From contig NKIY01000005.1 of NCBI GenBank assembly GCA_002256345.1, forward strand, positions 66,485 through 130,484: 64,000 bases of DNA, written 5' to 3'. How positions within the stretch are numbered: the first letter of the stretch is position 1; each line of letters opens with the position of its first letter. The position numbers and the translations under genes were made by a program. The notes under the pieces are model-generated. The model was not told the DNA's origin and ran no database searches. It saw only the letters and a program-made list of their open reading frames with translations. This document shows positions 55,551 through 64,000 of this stretch, in pieces. The DNA comes from Bradyrhizobiaceae bacterium PARB1. Lineage in GTDB: Bacteria; Pseudomonadota; Alphaproteobacteria; Rhizobiales; Xanthobacteraceae.

Positions 55551-57593
55551 ATGTCTGAGAATGATACGCCTGCGTCCGGATTCAAATTCGGCCTCGCCAA
55601 CCTCACCCCCGCCGACCAGAACAACGCAAACGTCAACCTCACCTTCCCGGACGGCGCCGTGCGCCAGTATCCGCGCGGGACGACCGGTTTCGACATTGCC
55701 AAGGGCATCTCGCCCTCGCTCGCCAAGCGCACCGTCGCCATGGCGCTGGATGGCGTGGTCACCGACCTCAACGACCCCATCGAGCACAACGCGAAGCTCG
55801 AACTGATCAACCGCGAGGATCCGCGCGCGCTGGAGCTGATCCGGCATGACGCTGCGCATGTGCTCGCCGAAGCCGTGCAGACGCTGTGGCCCTCGACCCA
55901 GGTCACCATCGGCCCGGTGATCGAGAATGGCTTCTATTACGACTTCTACCGCGAGGAGCCGTTCACGCCGGAAGACTTTGCCGCCATCGAAAAGAAGATG
56001 CGCGAGCTGATCCAGCGCGACACACCCTTCACCAAGCAGGTGTGGGACCGCGAGAAGACCAAGCAGGTGTTCCGCGACAAGGGCGAGGCCTTCAAGGTCG
56101 AGCTGGTCGATGCGATTCCCGGCAACGAGCCGATCAAGATCTACTATCAGGGCGACTGGTTCGATCTCTGCCGCGGCCCGCATATGACGTCCACCGGCAA
56201 GATCGGCAACGCCTTCAAACTGATGAAGGTGGCCGGTGCCTATTGGCGCGGCGATAGCAACAATCCGATGCTGACGCGCATCTACGGCACCGCCTTCGCC
56301 AAGCAGGAAGACCTCGATGCTTACCTCAAGCAGATCGAGGAAGCGGAGAAGCGCGACCATCGAAAGCTAGGCCGCGAGCTCGACCTCTTCCACTTCCAGG
56401 AAGAAGGTCCGGGCGTCGTGTTCTGGCACCCGAAGGGCTGGACCATCTTCCAGGCTTTGATCGCCTATATGCGCCGCCGTCTCGACGGCGACTATCAGGA
56501 GGTCAACGCTCCGCAGATCCTCGACAAGGGTCTTTGGGAGACCTCGGGCCATTGGGGCTGGTATCGCGAAAACATGTTCGCGGCGCAGTCGGCCGGCGAA
56601 GAGGCCGAGGACAAGCGCTGGTTCGCGCTGAAGCCGATGAACTGCCCCGGCCATGTGCAGATCTTCAAGCATGGCCTGAAGAGCTATCGCGACCTGCCGC
56701 TGCGTCTCGCAGAATTCGGAGTGGTGCATCGCTATGAAGCCTCGGGTGCCATGCACGGGCTGATGCGCGTGCGCGGCTTCACCCAGGACGACGCGCATGT
56801 GTTCTGCACCGAGGACCAGCTCGCCGACGAGTGCCTCAAGATCAATGACCTGATCCTGTCGACCTATACCGACTTCGACTTCGGCGACATCGTGGTCAAA
56901 CTCTCTACGCGCCCGGAGAAACGCGTCGGTACCGACGAGATGTGGGACCACGCCGAACGCGTGATGGCCACGGTGCTGTCAGCCATCGAGGCGCAGTCGG
57001 GCGGCCGCATCAAGACGGAGATCTCGCCGGGCGAAGGCGCGTTCTACGGGCCGAAATTCGAATACGTGCTACGCGACGCCATCGGCCGCGACTGGCAGTG
57101 CGGCACCACGCAGGTGGACTTCAACCTGCCGGAGCGCTTTGGCGCGTTCTATATCGATGCCGACGGATCGAAGAAGGCACCTGTCATGGTGCATCGTGCG
57201 ATCTGCGGGTCGATGGAGCGCTTCATCGGCATTTTGATCGAGCACTATGCCGGCAACTTCCCGCTCTGGCTGTCGCCGACGCAGGTGGTGGTCACCACCA
57301 TCACCTCGGAAGGCGACGAATATGCCAAGGTGGTCGCCGCTGCCGCCCGCAAAGCCGGCCTCCGCGTCGAGATCGACCTGCGCAACGAGAAGATCAACTA
57401 CAAGGTCCGCGAACACTCGCTGGCCAAGATCCCTGCTCTTCTTGTGGTCGGCAAGAAGGAAGCCGAGAGCCATTCGGTCTCAGTCCGCCGGCTCGGCAGC
57501 GACGGCCAGAAGGTGATGTCCACCGACGAGGCCATCGCTGCGTTGGTGGAAGAAGCGACGCCGCCAGACGTCAAACGCGCGAAAGCGAGCTGA
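55551..57593 (+). CDS. thrS: Threonyl-tRNA synthetase
   Basis: 680 residues with GGAG upstream. A front extension of about 30 residues precedes the TGS domain (about 35-95; [14 protein letters not shown]). The editing domain contains [11 protein letters not shown]. The class II catalytic core has motif 2 ([17 protein letters not shown]), zinc ligands in MNCPGH, QDDAHVF and MVHRAIC, and motif 3 ([16 protein letters not shown]). The anticodon-binding domain (about 575-670) completes it. It charges tRNA-Thr; the tRNA-Thr gene at 40234 is one substrate. Confidence 0.98.
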   Translation: MSENDTPASGFKFGLANLTPADQNNANVNLTFPDGAVRQYPRGTTGFDIAKGISPSLAKRTVAMALDGVVTDLNDPIEHNAKLELINREDPRALELIRHDAAHVLAEAVQTLWPSTQVTIGPVIENGFYYDFYREEPFTPEDFAAIEKKMRELIQRDTPFTKQVWDREKTKQVFRDKGEAFKVELVDAIPGNEPIKIYYQGDWFDLCRGPHMTSTGKIGNAFKLMKVAGAYWRGDSNNPMLTRIYGTAFAKQEDLDAYLKQIEEAEKRDHRKLGRELDLFHFQEEGPGVVFWHPKGWTIFQALIAYMRRRLDGDYQEVNAPQILDKGLWETSGHWGWYRENMFAAQSAGEEAEDKRWFALKPMNCPGHVQIFKHGLKSYRDLPLRLAEFGVVHRYEASGAMHGLMRVRGFTQDDAHVFCTEDQLADECLKINDLILSTYTDFDFGDIVVKLSTRPEKRVGTDEMWDHAERVMATVLSAIEAQSGGRIKTEISPGEGAFYGPKFEYVLRDAIGRDWQCGTTQVDFNLPERFGAFYIDADGSKKAPVMVHRAICGSMERFIGILIEHYAGNFPLWLSPTQVVVTTITSEGDEYAKVVAAAARKAGLRVEIDLRNEKINYKVREHSLAKIPALLVVGKKEAESHSVSVRRLGSDGQKVMSTDEAIAALVEEATPPDVKRAKAS

Positions 57594-57596
57594 GCC

Positions 57597-57809
57597 ATGA
57601 GCGACGATGACGAGATCGAGATCGAAGCCTATCCGCTCCGATCCTATCAATTGATCCCAGACCCGAACCGGCCGGATGTGGTGGCACTTGCGCTCGAAAC
57701 CGAGCAAGGCCACAGCCTCTATCTGGCATCGCGCGCGGTGCTGGAAGATCTCGGCCGCGATCTCCTCGACCGCGCGGCCAAGATGCCAGAGCACAAGACA
57801 GCGACTTAA
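57597..57809 (+). CDS. Small conserved protein downstream of thrS
   Basis: 70 residues, starting three bases after the thrS stop, so co-transcribed. It is acidic at the front (MSDDDEIEIEAYPLR), with a compact core VVALALETEQGHSLYLASRAVLE-type beta-helix. No family name is known to me. A strong terminator follows its stop. Confidence 0.8.
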   Translation: MSDDDEIEIEAYPLRSYQLIPDPNRPDVVALALETEQGHSLYLASRAVLEDLGRDLLDRAAKMPEHKTAT

Positions 57810-57842
57810 CGTCCGGCGGGCGATCACAATCCGTCTAAAAGA

Positions 57843-57870
57843 CAAAGGCCCGCCTCAACGCGGGCCTTTG
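57843..57870 (+). terminator. Terminator of the thrS operon
   Basis: Perfect 11-base arms (CAAAGGCCCGC / GCGGGCCTTTG) with a 6-base loop, 33 bases after the stop at 57809. The T content after it is short, but the stem is strong. Confidence 0.85.
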
Positions 57871-57922
57871 TGCATGGTAAGCGGTTAGTCAGATCCTCTT
57901 CTCCCACTTGCGAGACCTAGCC

Positions 57923-58489
57923 GTGACCGACACGATCGAATTCCTGAAGACCCGCCGCTCCGTCAAGCCGCGCGAGATGTCGGGCAACGGCCCCTCTGCC
58001 GCCGAACTCGAAACCATCCTCACCATCGGGGCCCGGGTGCCGGATCACGGCAAGCTGGCGCCATGGCGCTTCATCGTATTCGAGGGCGATGCCCGCAAGC
58101 GCGCCGGGAACGTCATCGCTACCGTCTTCGCCCGGAAGAATCCGGATGCGCCGCATGAGACGGTCGAGGCGGAGAAACAACGCCTCACCGAGGCGCCGCT
58201 GGTGATCGCGGTGGTCTCCTCGCTCAAGCAGCATCCGAAAGTGCCGGCCTGGGAGCAGGAACTGTCTGCTGGTGCGAGCTGCATGAACATCGTCGCAGCG
58301 GCCACAGCGCTCGGCTATGGTGCCAACTGGCTCACCGGCTGGTTCGCTTTCGATCGAGATGTGCTGACCGGCCTTGGCCTTGATGCCGACGAGAAGCTTG
58401 CCGGTTTCATCCATATCGGCGGCAAGCCGGATCGAGCGATCGAGGATCGGCCGCGGCCAGACTTGAAGGACTTGGTGACGCGGTTCTAA
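57923..58489 (+). CDS. Nitroreductase family oxidoreductase
   Basis: 188 residues from a GTG at 57923 (MTDTIEFLKTRRSVKP); a TTG at 57908 is an alternative. FMN-binding family features are RRSVKPREM, PDHGKLAPWRFIV, and WLTGWFAFDRDVL with GFIHIGGKP at the end. The layout fits the YdjA-like short nitroreductases. The substrate is unknown. It converges with the GGDEF-EAL gene nine bases away. Confidence 0.9.
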   Translation: MTDTIEFLKTRRSVKPREMSGNGPSAAELETILTIGARVPDHGKLAPWRFIVFEGDARKRAGNVIATVFARKNPDAPHETVEAEKQRLTEAPLVIAVVSSLKQHPKVPAWEQELSAGASCMNIVAAATALGYGANWLTGWFAFDRDVLTGLGLDADEKLAGFIHIGGKPDRAIEDRPRPDLKDLVTRF

Positions 58490-58498
58490 GCCGCGTCC

Positions 58499-60985
58499 TT
58501 ACGCCGCCTGCGTGGCGCAACAGCCGAATTTCCGCAGCAATTCGTCGAGCTCGCCCGCCGGTCTCGCGGCGCTGAACAGATAGCCCTGCACCTCGTTGCA
58601 GCCTTCGGCGCGCAACCGTTCAAGCTGCTCCATCGTCTCGACGCCTTCGGCCGTCGTGGTGATGTTCATGCTGCGACCGAGACCCGAAATCGCGCGGACG
58701 ATAGCCATGCAATCCGGCCGCTCGACCAGATCCTTGACGAAGGAGCGATCGATCTTGATCTTGTCGAACGGAAAGCTGCGCAGATAGCTGAGCGACGAAT
58801 AGCCCGTACCGAAGTCATCCATCGAGATGCGAACGCCGAGTGCGCGCAGCTGGTGCAGCGTCGCGATATTGGCCTCGGTCTCGGCGAGAAAAACGCTTTC
58901 GGTGATTTCCAGCTCCAGCCGGTGCGGCGACAGACCGGAATAAGCGAGCGCCGCCACGACGACCTGCACAAGGTTGCGGCTGCGGAACTGGACTGGCGAG
59001 AGATTGACGGCGATCTTCACATCGGCTGGCCACTTGGCCGCTTCGGCGCAAGCGGTGCGTAACCCCCATTCACCCAATGCGACGATCAGGCCGATATCCT
59101 CGGCAACGGGAATGAAGTCTGCCGGCGAGATCATGCCCTTTTCGGGATGCCTCCAGCGCAGCAAAGCCTCGAAGCCGACGATACGATCCGCGGCGATATC
59201 CACCAGCGGCTGATAGTGAAGTTCGAAATCGCCATCCGCATAGGCGCTGCGCAGGTCGAGCTCCATGTCGCGGCGCTTCTGCGCCTGACGATCCATCTCC
59301 CGCTCGAAGAAATGATGCACATTGCCGCCTTCGGCCTTGGCGCGATACAGCGCCATATCGGCATTGCGCATCAGCTCTTCGCTCGTCGTGCCGTCGCCCG
59401 GCGACAGCGCGATGCCGATGCTGGCGCCGATGACGACTTCGAGATCGTCGCCCATGTCATAGGGCGCACTGACGATCTGGATCAGCCGCGCTGCAAACTC
59501 ATTGACCTCGTTCAAGGTCACGTCGGAGGTCAGGACGATGGCAAATTCGTCGCCGCCGAGGCGCGCGACGAGATTGTTGCCACGGACCTCGCCACGCATG
59601 CGCCCAGCGACCTGCTTGAGAAGGCGATCCCCGGTCGGGTGACCGAACGAATCGTTGACGTTCTTGAACAGATCGAGATCGATGCACAACACCGCGACAT
59701 GTCGCTCGGGATCGCTGTGATCCAGCGCCTGCGCGAGACGCTCCTGATAGAAGACACGGTTGGGCAAATCGGTGAGCGCATCATGATGCGCCATGTGAGC
59801 GACACGCGCCTCGGCCTTACGGCGCTCGGTGATGTCCACAATCGCGACAAGAAAACCGTCCCGCCCGTCGAACGCGACACGGCGACCATAGGTCAGAACC
59901 TGAATTTCGGTGCCGTCGGCCTTGATGTGGCGCCAGTTGCGGTCGGATTGATAGCTGTCGCCGTGCTGCGTCAGTGCACGCGTATGCGCCTCCCATTCGT
60001 CGCGCGGCCAGATCTCTTTCAACCCCATCCGCAGGAAGGCTTCGCGCTCATATCCGTAATGCGCGACAGCAGCATCGTTGACGCTGAGAAAGCGCATGGT
60101 CTCGGCCTCGAACACCCACATGGGCATCGGATTGCCATCGAACAGCAGCCGGAACGACGCATCGCGCCGCTTGATTTCGGTGACATCGGAAACGGTCAGC
60201 GAGACCAGATCGCCGAAGGCGGTGGCGGTGAGACGCAGATTGCGCTCGTCGCTGTCGATCTCGAGCCGGCCACTGGCTTCCGGGCCATTCGTCTTCTCGG
60301 CGATCATCGATAGCAGCCAGCGCGTGACATCGGGAAGACACAGCGCGTGCCCACCTTCGCTCAACCTGCGCCACTGAAGATCGGGCGCCGCGACTTTCAG
60401 GAGACGCGTCGCGCCCTGATTGTGATGCACGATCTGGAAATCGAAGGCACGGTTTGCCGAATTGCGGATCGCGGCGAGCGAGATGATCCCCTCGTCGGTC
60501 GAAGAGAAAATCGCGTCGACCAGATTGTAGCGTGGTCCCTGCTCGTTAACATAGGCGCCCACAAGTTTGACGCCCCAGCGCGAGGCGGTCGGCAGCGCCA
60601 GGATGTCGTAGGTCTGCACAAGACCATCGCGCACACAATGCGCAGAGGCCAGATGCGGCCTGCCCGTCTGCAGCGCGCAATTCGCGGCTTCGGTCAGCGC
60701 TCTCGCGCAATCCGGCGGCACGACATCGAGTGGAATGTCCCAACGCTCGTCACCCAGCCATTGCTGGACATAGCGCCCGCTGCGGGAAACCTCGTAGCTG
60801 TCGCCACGGGTTTTCAGCAGCACGATGTGATCCGCCATACGGCCGAGGCTGCCGAGCATCACCTCTTCGTAACCGGGAAGGATTTGCCCCGGCCGCACCG
60901 CGGCCTGCCACTTGCGTTGTAGTGCCGGGATGTCATCGAAAACTTTGACGTCCGCACTGGCGGATAGCTTCTTGGCCGCGATCAC
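58499..60985 (-). CDS. PAS-GGDEF-EAL cyclic-di-GMP protein
   Basis: 828 residues from a GTG at 60985 with AAGGG upstream; a TTG at 61000 is also in frame. An N-terminal sensory region (about 1-270) without named domain is followed by PAS (about 275-385; MPMWVFEAETMRFLSVND), GGDEF (intact ARLGGDEFA at about 475-482) and EAL (EALLRW at 606, then NLSPVQFR, EITES, DDFGTGYSS, KIDRSFV). The I-site RxxD before GGDEF is absent. All EAL metal residues are present, so phosphodiesterase activity is likely; cyclase activity is possible. It controls motility/adhesion by cyclic-di-GMP. Confidence 0.94.
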   Translation of the reverse strand: MIAAKKLSASADVKVFDDIPALQRKWQAAVRPGQILPGYEEVMLGSLGRMADHIVLLKTRGDSYEVSRSGRYVQQWLGDERWDIPLDVVPPDCARALTEAANCALQTGRPHLASAHCVRDGLVQTYDILALPTASRWGVKLVGAYVNEQGPRYNLVDAIFSSTDEGIISLAAIRNSANRAFDFQIVHHNQGATRLLKVAAPDLQWRRLSEGGHALCLPDVTRWLLSMIAEKTNGPEASGRLEIDSDERNLRLTATAFGDLVSLTVSDVTEIKRRDASFRLLFDGNPMPMWVFEAETMRFLSVNDAAVAHYGYEREAFLRMGLKEIWPRDEWEAHTRALTQHGDSYQSDRNWRHIKADGTEIQVLTYGRRVAFDGRDGFLVAIVDITERRKAEARVAHMAHHDALTDLPNRVFYQERLAQALDHSDPERHVAVLCIDLDLFKNVNDSFGHPTGDRLLKQVAGRMRGEVRGNNLVARLGGDEFAIVLTSDVTLNEVNEFAARLIQIVSAPYDMGDDLEVVIGASIGIALSPGDGTTSEELMRNADMALYRAKAEGGNVHHFFEREMDRQAQKRRDMELDLRSAYADGDFELHYQPLVDIAADRIVGFEALLRWRHPEKGMISPADFIPVAEDIGLIVALGEWGLRTACAEAAKWPADVKIAVNLSPVQFRSRNLVQVVVAALAYSGLSPHRLELEITESVFLAETEANIATLHQLRALGVRISMDDFGTGYSSLSYLRSFPFDKIKIDRSFVKDLVERPDCMAIVRAISGLGRSMNITTTAEGVETMEQLERLRAEGCNEVQGYLFSAARPAGELDELLRKFGCCATQAA

Positions 60986-61199
60986 GACGCACCCTTGCAA
61001 AAACTTGTACCGGTATCCGCTATTCAGGCTTGGTCGCTTAATGTCGTGTAAATGTTTTGCCGCGGAAGGCCTTTACGTCTTCATACCGTCGCGCAAACTC
61101 GTGCGATGGTTAGTTCACGATTCACAACAATGACAGGCGAATGACAGTTCGATCGCATTCGATATGAATGCGCGGGATCGTACTCTCGCTGCGGCGATA

Positions 61200-62261
61200 T
61201 CAGCGCGCGACGACTTCGATTTCACCATCGACGCCGTTGACGACGTTAAACGGCTTCTCGAACACCTTGCCTTCGTTCTTGGCGATGGCACGATACTCAC
61301 CCTCGGCGAGCGTCACTTTCGGGAAGGCGCCGATGGACTCCTTGATGACGTCGCCGGCCGGAGTGATCACGGACCACGCGGTGTTGGCCAGTGCCTCGCC
61401 GCCCTTGTCGCTCACCAGCTTCATGGTGATGACGGCGGCACGGTGAGTGACGGTGACATCGGTGAGCTTGCTCGCCTGCACACGGATGTCCGAACGCACC
61501 ACGGAATTGGCGTCGCCGTAATTCGAGACGATGTAGTAGGTGCCTTCCGGCAGCATCACAACGTCGCTCGCAGCGACACTCGGCAGCAATGGTGTACGCT
61601 CGCCACCATCGAATTGGCTGCCCTTGTAGATGGCGAAAGAAATCTGGTTGGGCGGAATCTTGCTACTGCCGACGCGCCCTTCGATGCGCAGCCCGCCGGC
61701 TGGAAGCAGAAAAGCCTCACGATCGACATCGGACTTGATGGTAACCGGCCTGACTGCGCTGACCAGACCGAGCGCCACATGCACCACGTAACTGCCGGGA
61801 GGCAGGGGGATGTTCGGGGTCGCGGTGCGATCCTCACGCAGCAGCCTGAAGGCGCCGCTTTCATCCGGACGGTCGGAATAGACGCGCCAGACCAAGCCGC
61901 CATTGATGGGCGGCAGATCCTTGCCGTAACGCGCACTCAGAGCCAGCGTCCCCTGGGCAGGCATTGCCGGTGTCTGTACGGGCGACGGCGCCGGAGGCGC
62001 AACATTGGCGATGGGCGGCTGCAGCAGTGGCGCCGGCAACGCGGGCGAGGCCGCGGGCCCCGAGGGCGGCGCCAGGCTGATTGCCGGACCTGACGGTACG
62101 TCGGGGATATTCGCCGGCGGAACCGGCGCCGGGCGATCGCTGAAGAACTGCGCCGAGGCCGGACGGGGAAACAAGGCGCCATGCGTCAACGCGAGCGCCA
62201 GCACCAAAGCCAGCCGCCCGCACCGGCCGGATGTTTGCAAATCAGGACCCCACGTCGTCAT
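61200..62261 (-). CDS. Secreted protein of unknown function with Pro-rich linker
   Basis: 353 residues from the ATG at 62261. The signal peptide (about 12-36) ends ASAQFF. A Pro/Ala-rich linker (about 40-100) precedes repeated beta-sandwich-like units from about 105, each with patterns such as LPPGSYVVHVALG, LPEGTYYIVSNYG and LAEGEYRAIAKNEGK. These resemble carboxypeptidase-regulatory or Ig-like folds. The role is unknown; it recurs in Bradyrhizobium-type genomes (recalled). Confidence 0.8.
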   Translation of the reverse strand: MTTWGPDLQTSGRCGRLALVLALALTHGALFPRPASAQFFSDRPAPVPPANIPDVPSGPAISLAPPSGPAASPALPAPLLQPPIANVAPPAPSPVQTPAMPAQGTLALSARYGKDLPPINGGLVWRVYSDRPDESGAFRLLREDRTATPNIPLPPGSYVVHVALGLVSAVRPVTIKSDVDREAFLLPAGGLRIEGRVGSSKIPPNQISFAIYKGSQFDGGERTPLLPSVAASDVVMLPEGTYYIVSNYGDANSVVRSDIRVQASKLTDVTVTHRAAVITMKLVSDKGGEALANTAWSVITPAGDVIKESIGAFPKVTLAEGEYRAIAKNEGKVFEKPFNVVNGVDGEIEVVAR

Positions 62262-62503
62262 CGCAATGCTTTTCAACGAAAACACGGCAAATTCAAGCCT
62301 TGACGTAGATGCCGCGACGTTCCGCGCGGGACCACCCACAACTCGCGGGCGAAAGTCATTCGGGTGCCGACATGCAGTCATATTCCGCGCCTAAGCGTCA
62401 GATACACCGCGTAAATGATGAATGGTCGATCGTCTGGCGCGATGGGGTCGTTCTGCCTAGGATGGCCGGCAGCGTTGGGAGTTTTCGTTTGCTGGAGTTA
62501 TTG

Positions 62504-63556
62504 ATGGGGCGCAGCCAGAACGGCGCGAACGACCGTGACAAACCGGGGCTCGGCAGCGTTCGCCGTCCGGTGGTTGGTCTGGCGCTCGGCGGCGGCGCCG
62601 CCCGCGGATTCGCCCATATCGGCGTCCTGCGCACGCTTCTGGCCAACGGCATTGTCCCCAATGTAGTCGTCGGCACCTCCATTGGCGCCGTGGTCGGCGG
62701 CTGCTACGCCACCGGCCATCTCGATACATTCGAGGAATGGGCGCGCGGGCTGCAGCCGCGTAACATTTTTGGCTATCTCGACATCCGCCTCAATGGTTCC
62801 GGCCTGATCGGCGGCAACAAACTGGCCGCCCAGCTCGAGGCCTCGATCGGCGCGCAACTGATCGAGGACCTGCCCGTGAAATTCGCCAGTGTGGCGACAG
62901 AGGTGCGCACCGGCCATGAAATCTGGCTTACCCATGGCCGCGTCGTCGATGCCATGCGTGCGTCCTACGCCCTGCCCGGCATTTTCTCGCCCGTCCTGGT
63001 TGGCGACCGCTGGCTGGTGGATGGTGCGCTGGTCAATCCGGTTCCCGTTTCCGCCGCCCGCGCGCTCGGTGCCGAGATCGTCATCGCCGTCAATCTCAGC
63101 AACGACGTTTTCGGGCATTCGATCACGATCTTCGACCATGGCAGCAGCGCTGAGCCGGCCGAGCCTGCGACCGAACCGGAAGCCCCGCCCAAGCCGAAGC
63201 GTAGCTTCACCAGCTTCTTTTCGGCCGAACGTACCGTGAAGCGTGAATTCTTCGGCAGCAGCGAGCGGCCAGGTATTTCCACGGTGATGATCGACGCCTT
63301 CAACATCATGCAGGATCGCATTACCCGCGCCCGCCTTGCCGGCGATCCGCCGGACATGCACATCGTGCCGCGCGTCGGACAGTTCGGGCTGTTCGATTTT
63401 CACCGTGCCGACGAGATGATCAAACATGGCTCCCGCGCGACCGAACGGGCCATCGAAGGCATCCAGGAAGCGATCGAAATGCTGGTCCCCGAAGCGGCCA
63501 GATCTCCTGCCCCAGCCGTGGCGCAGAAGAAGCCGGTCGCTTCACAGGATCAGTGA
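62504..63556 (+). CDS. Patatin-like phospholipase / esterase (RssA type)
   Basis: 350 residues from the ATG at 62504, chosen for GGAG seven bases upstream; longer in-frame starts exist. The patatin fold has the oxyanion turn GLALGGGAARGFAH (about 25-38), the nucleophile elbow GTSIG with Ser59, and the dyad Asp at about 173 (LVDGALVNP). Such enzymes cleave acyl esters of lipids. An unusual low-complexity segment (about 215-245) sits inside the second half. It converges with the CBS gene. Confidence 0.92.
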   Translation: MGRSQNGANDRDKPGLGSVRRPVVGLALGGGAARGFAHIGVLRTLLANGIVPNVVVGTSIGAVVGGCYATGHLDTFEEWARGLQPRNIFGYLDIRLNGSGLIGGNKLAAQLEASIGAQLIEDLPVKFASVATEVRTGHEIWLTHGRVVDAMRASYALPGIFSPVLVGDRWLVDGALVNPVPVSAARALGAEIVIAVNLSNDVFGHSITIFDHGSSAEPAEPATEPEAPPKPKRSFTSFFSAERTVKREFFGSSERPGISTVMIDAFNIMQDRITRARLAGDPPDMHIVPRVGQFGLFDFHRADEMIKHGSRATERAIEGIQEAIEMLVPEAARSPAPAVAQKKPVASQDQ

Positions 63557-63571
63557 TGCCTGAGGCGGCGG

Positions 63572-64000
63572 TTATGCCGTCCCGATATATTCGCGCAGCG
63601 CCTCTTGCTCGTGCTCATATTCGCTGACCCGCGACTTTACGACGTCGCCGATCGAGATCAATCCGACCACACGGCCGTCATCAAGCACCGGCAGATGGCG
63701 GAACTTGCCGTTGGTCATGCGCTCCATGATCCAGCCCACCGTATCGGACGGCGAACAGGTCACGACCTTGCGCGTCATCACTGCACCGACATCCTCATCC
63801 AGCGCGGCAGCGCCACGCTCTGCAATGACACGCACGATGTCACGTTCGGAGAAGATGCCTTCGATCTGCTGCTTCGTCATCACCAGAACGACGCCAATCT
63901 TTCGCTCGGCGAGCAGTTTGACCACCGACGAAACCTTGTCGCTCGGTGCGACGCTGACGATGTGATGGCCTTTACCGTCGAGAATTGCGCTAACCAGCAT
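63572..64000 (-). CDS. CBS-domain pair protein
   Basis: 142 residues; the ATG lies at the very window edge and fits the family's usual start. Two CBS domains (about 8-65 and 75-130) carry SVAPSDKVSSVVKLLAERKIGVV, then VVTCSPSDTVGWIMERM and LPVLDDGRVVGLISIGDVV. CBS pairs bind adenine nucleotides and act as energy-sensing modules. No other domain is attached. Confidence 0.93.
   Translation of the reverse strand: MLVSAILDGKGHHIVSVAPSDKVSSVVKLLAERKIGVVLVMTKQQIEGIFSERDIVRVIAERGAAALDEDVGAVMTRKVVTCSPSDTVGWIMERMTNGKFRHLPVLDDGRVVGLISIGDVVKSRVSEYEHEQEALREYIGTA

Overview
The window looks like chromosomal DNA from an alphaproteobacterium of the Bradyrhizobium / Rhodopseudomonas / Tardiphaga group (Nitrobacteraceae). 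The signs are GC-rich codon use, a tRNA-Tyr beside rlmB, a DUF2336 protein, small secreted proteins of rhizobial type, and palindromic intergenic elements of a kind common in Bradyrhizobium. No species can be named from sequence reading alone.

Left part (1-26185, mostly minus strand). The dominant structure is a four-gene cassette present twice in the same order: an STN plus TonB-C protein, an ECF sigma factor, a FecR-type anti-sigma regulator, and a filamentous-haemagglutinin-like exoprotein. Copy A is 4513 -> 1 and its exoprotein runs off the window. Copy B is 26185 -> 10740 and its exoprotein has 4297 residues. Between the copies lie a divergent TetR / enoyl-CoA hydratase / EamA transporter locus, a LysR regulator and several unknown genes. 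The arrangement suggests cell-surface signalling that controls a giant exported adhesin instead of a siderophore receptor. No TpsB-type outer-membrane partner is visible.

Island-like part (26413-34660). It carries a VirD4/TraG-type coupling ATPase, a winged-helix/nuclease-like protein resembling the replication-relaxation family, a hairpin-rich non-coding segment that could be an oriT, a coiled-coil protein behind a palindromic operator, and an AAA+ ATPase / subtilisin-like protease pair that resembles a defence module. GC looks lower here than around it. The segment ends near the 3' end of a tRNA-Tyr gene, but no integrase or att duplication was found.

Right part (34661-64000). This is ordinary chromosome: tRNA-Tyr, rlmB, small secreted proteins, an acyltransferase, an Fe(II)/2-oxoglutarate dioxygenase, tRNA-Thr, an Omp25-like beta-barrel, NAD kinase, a receiver/Hpt phosphorelay pair, a DUF2336 protein, a lytic transglycosylase, hisI, folE, an IscU-like scaffold, yidD, an MFS exporter, two ClpP-fold periplasmic proteins, thrS, a nitroreductase, a PAS-GGDEF-EAL protein, a patatin-like esterase and a CBS-domain protein. 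Three families of palindromic intergenic repeats and several strong rho-independent terminators lie between them.
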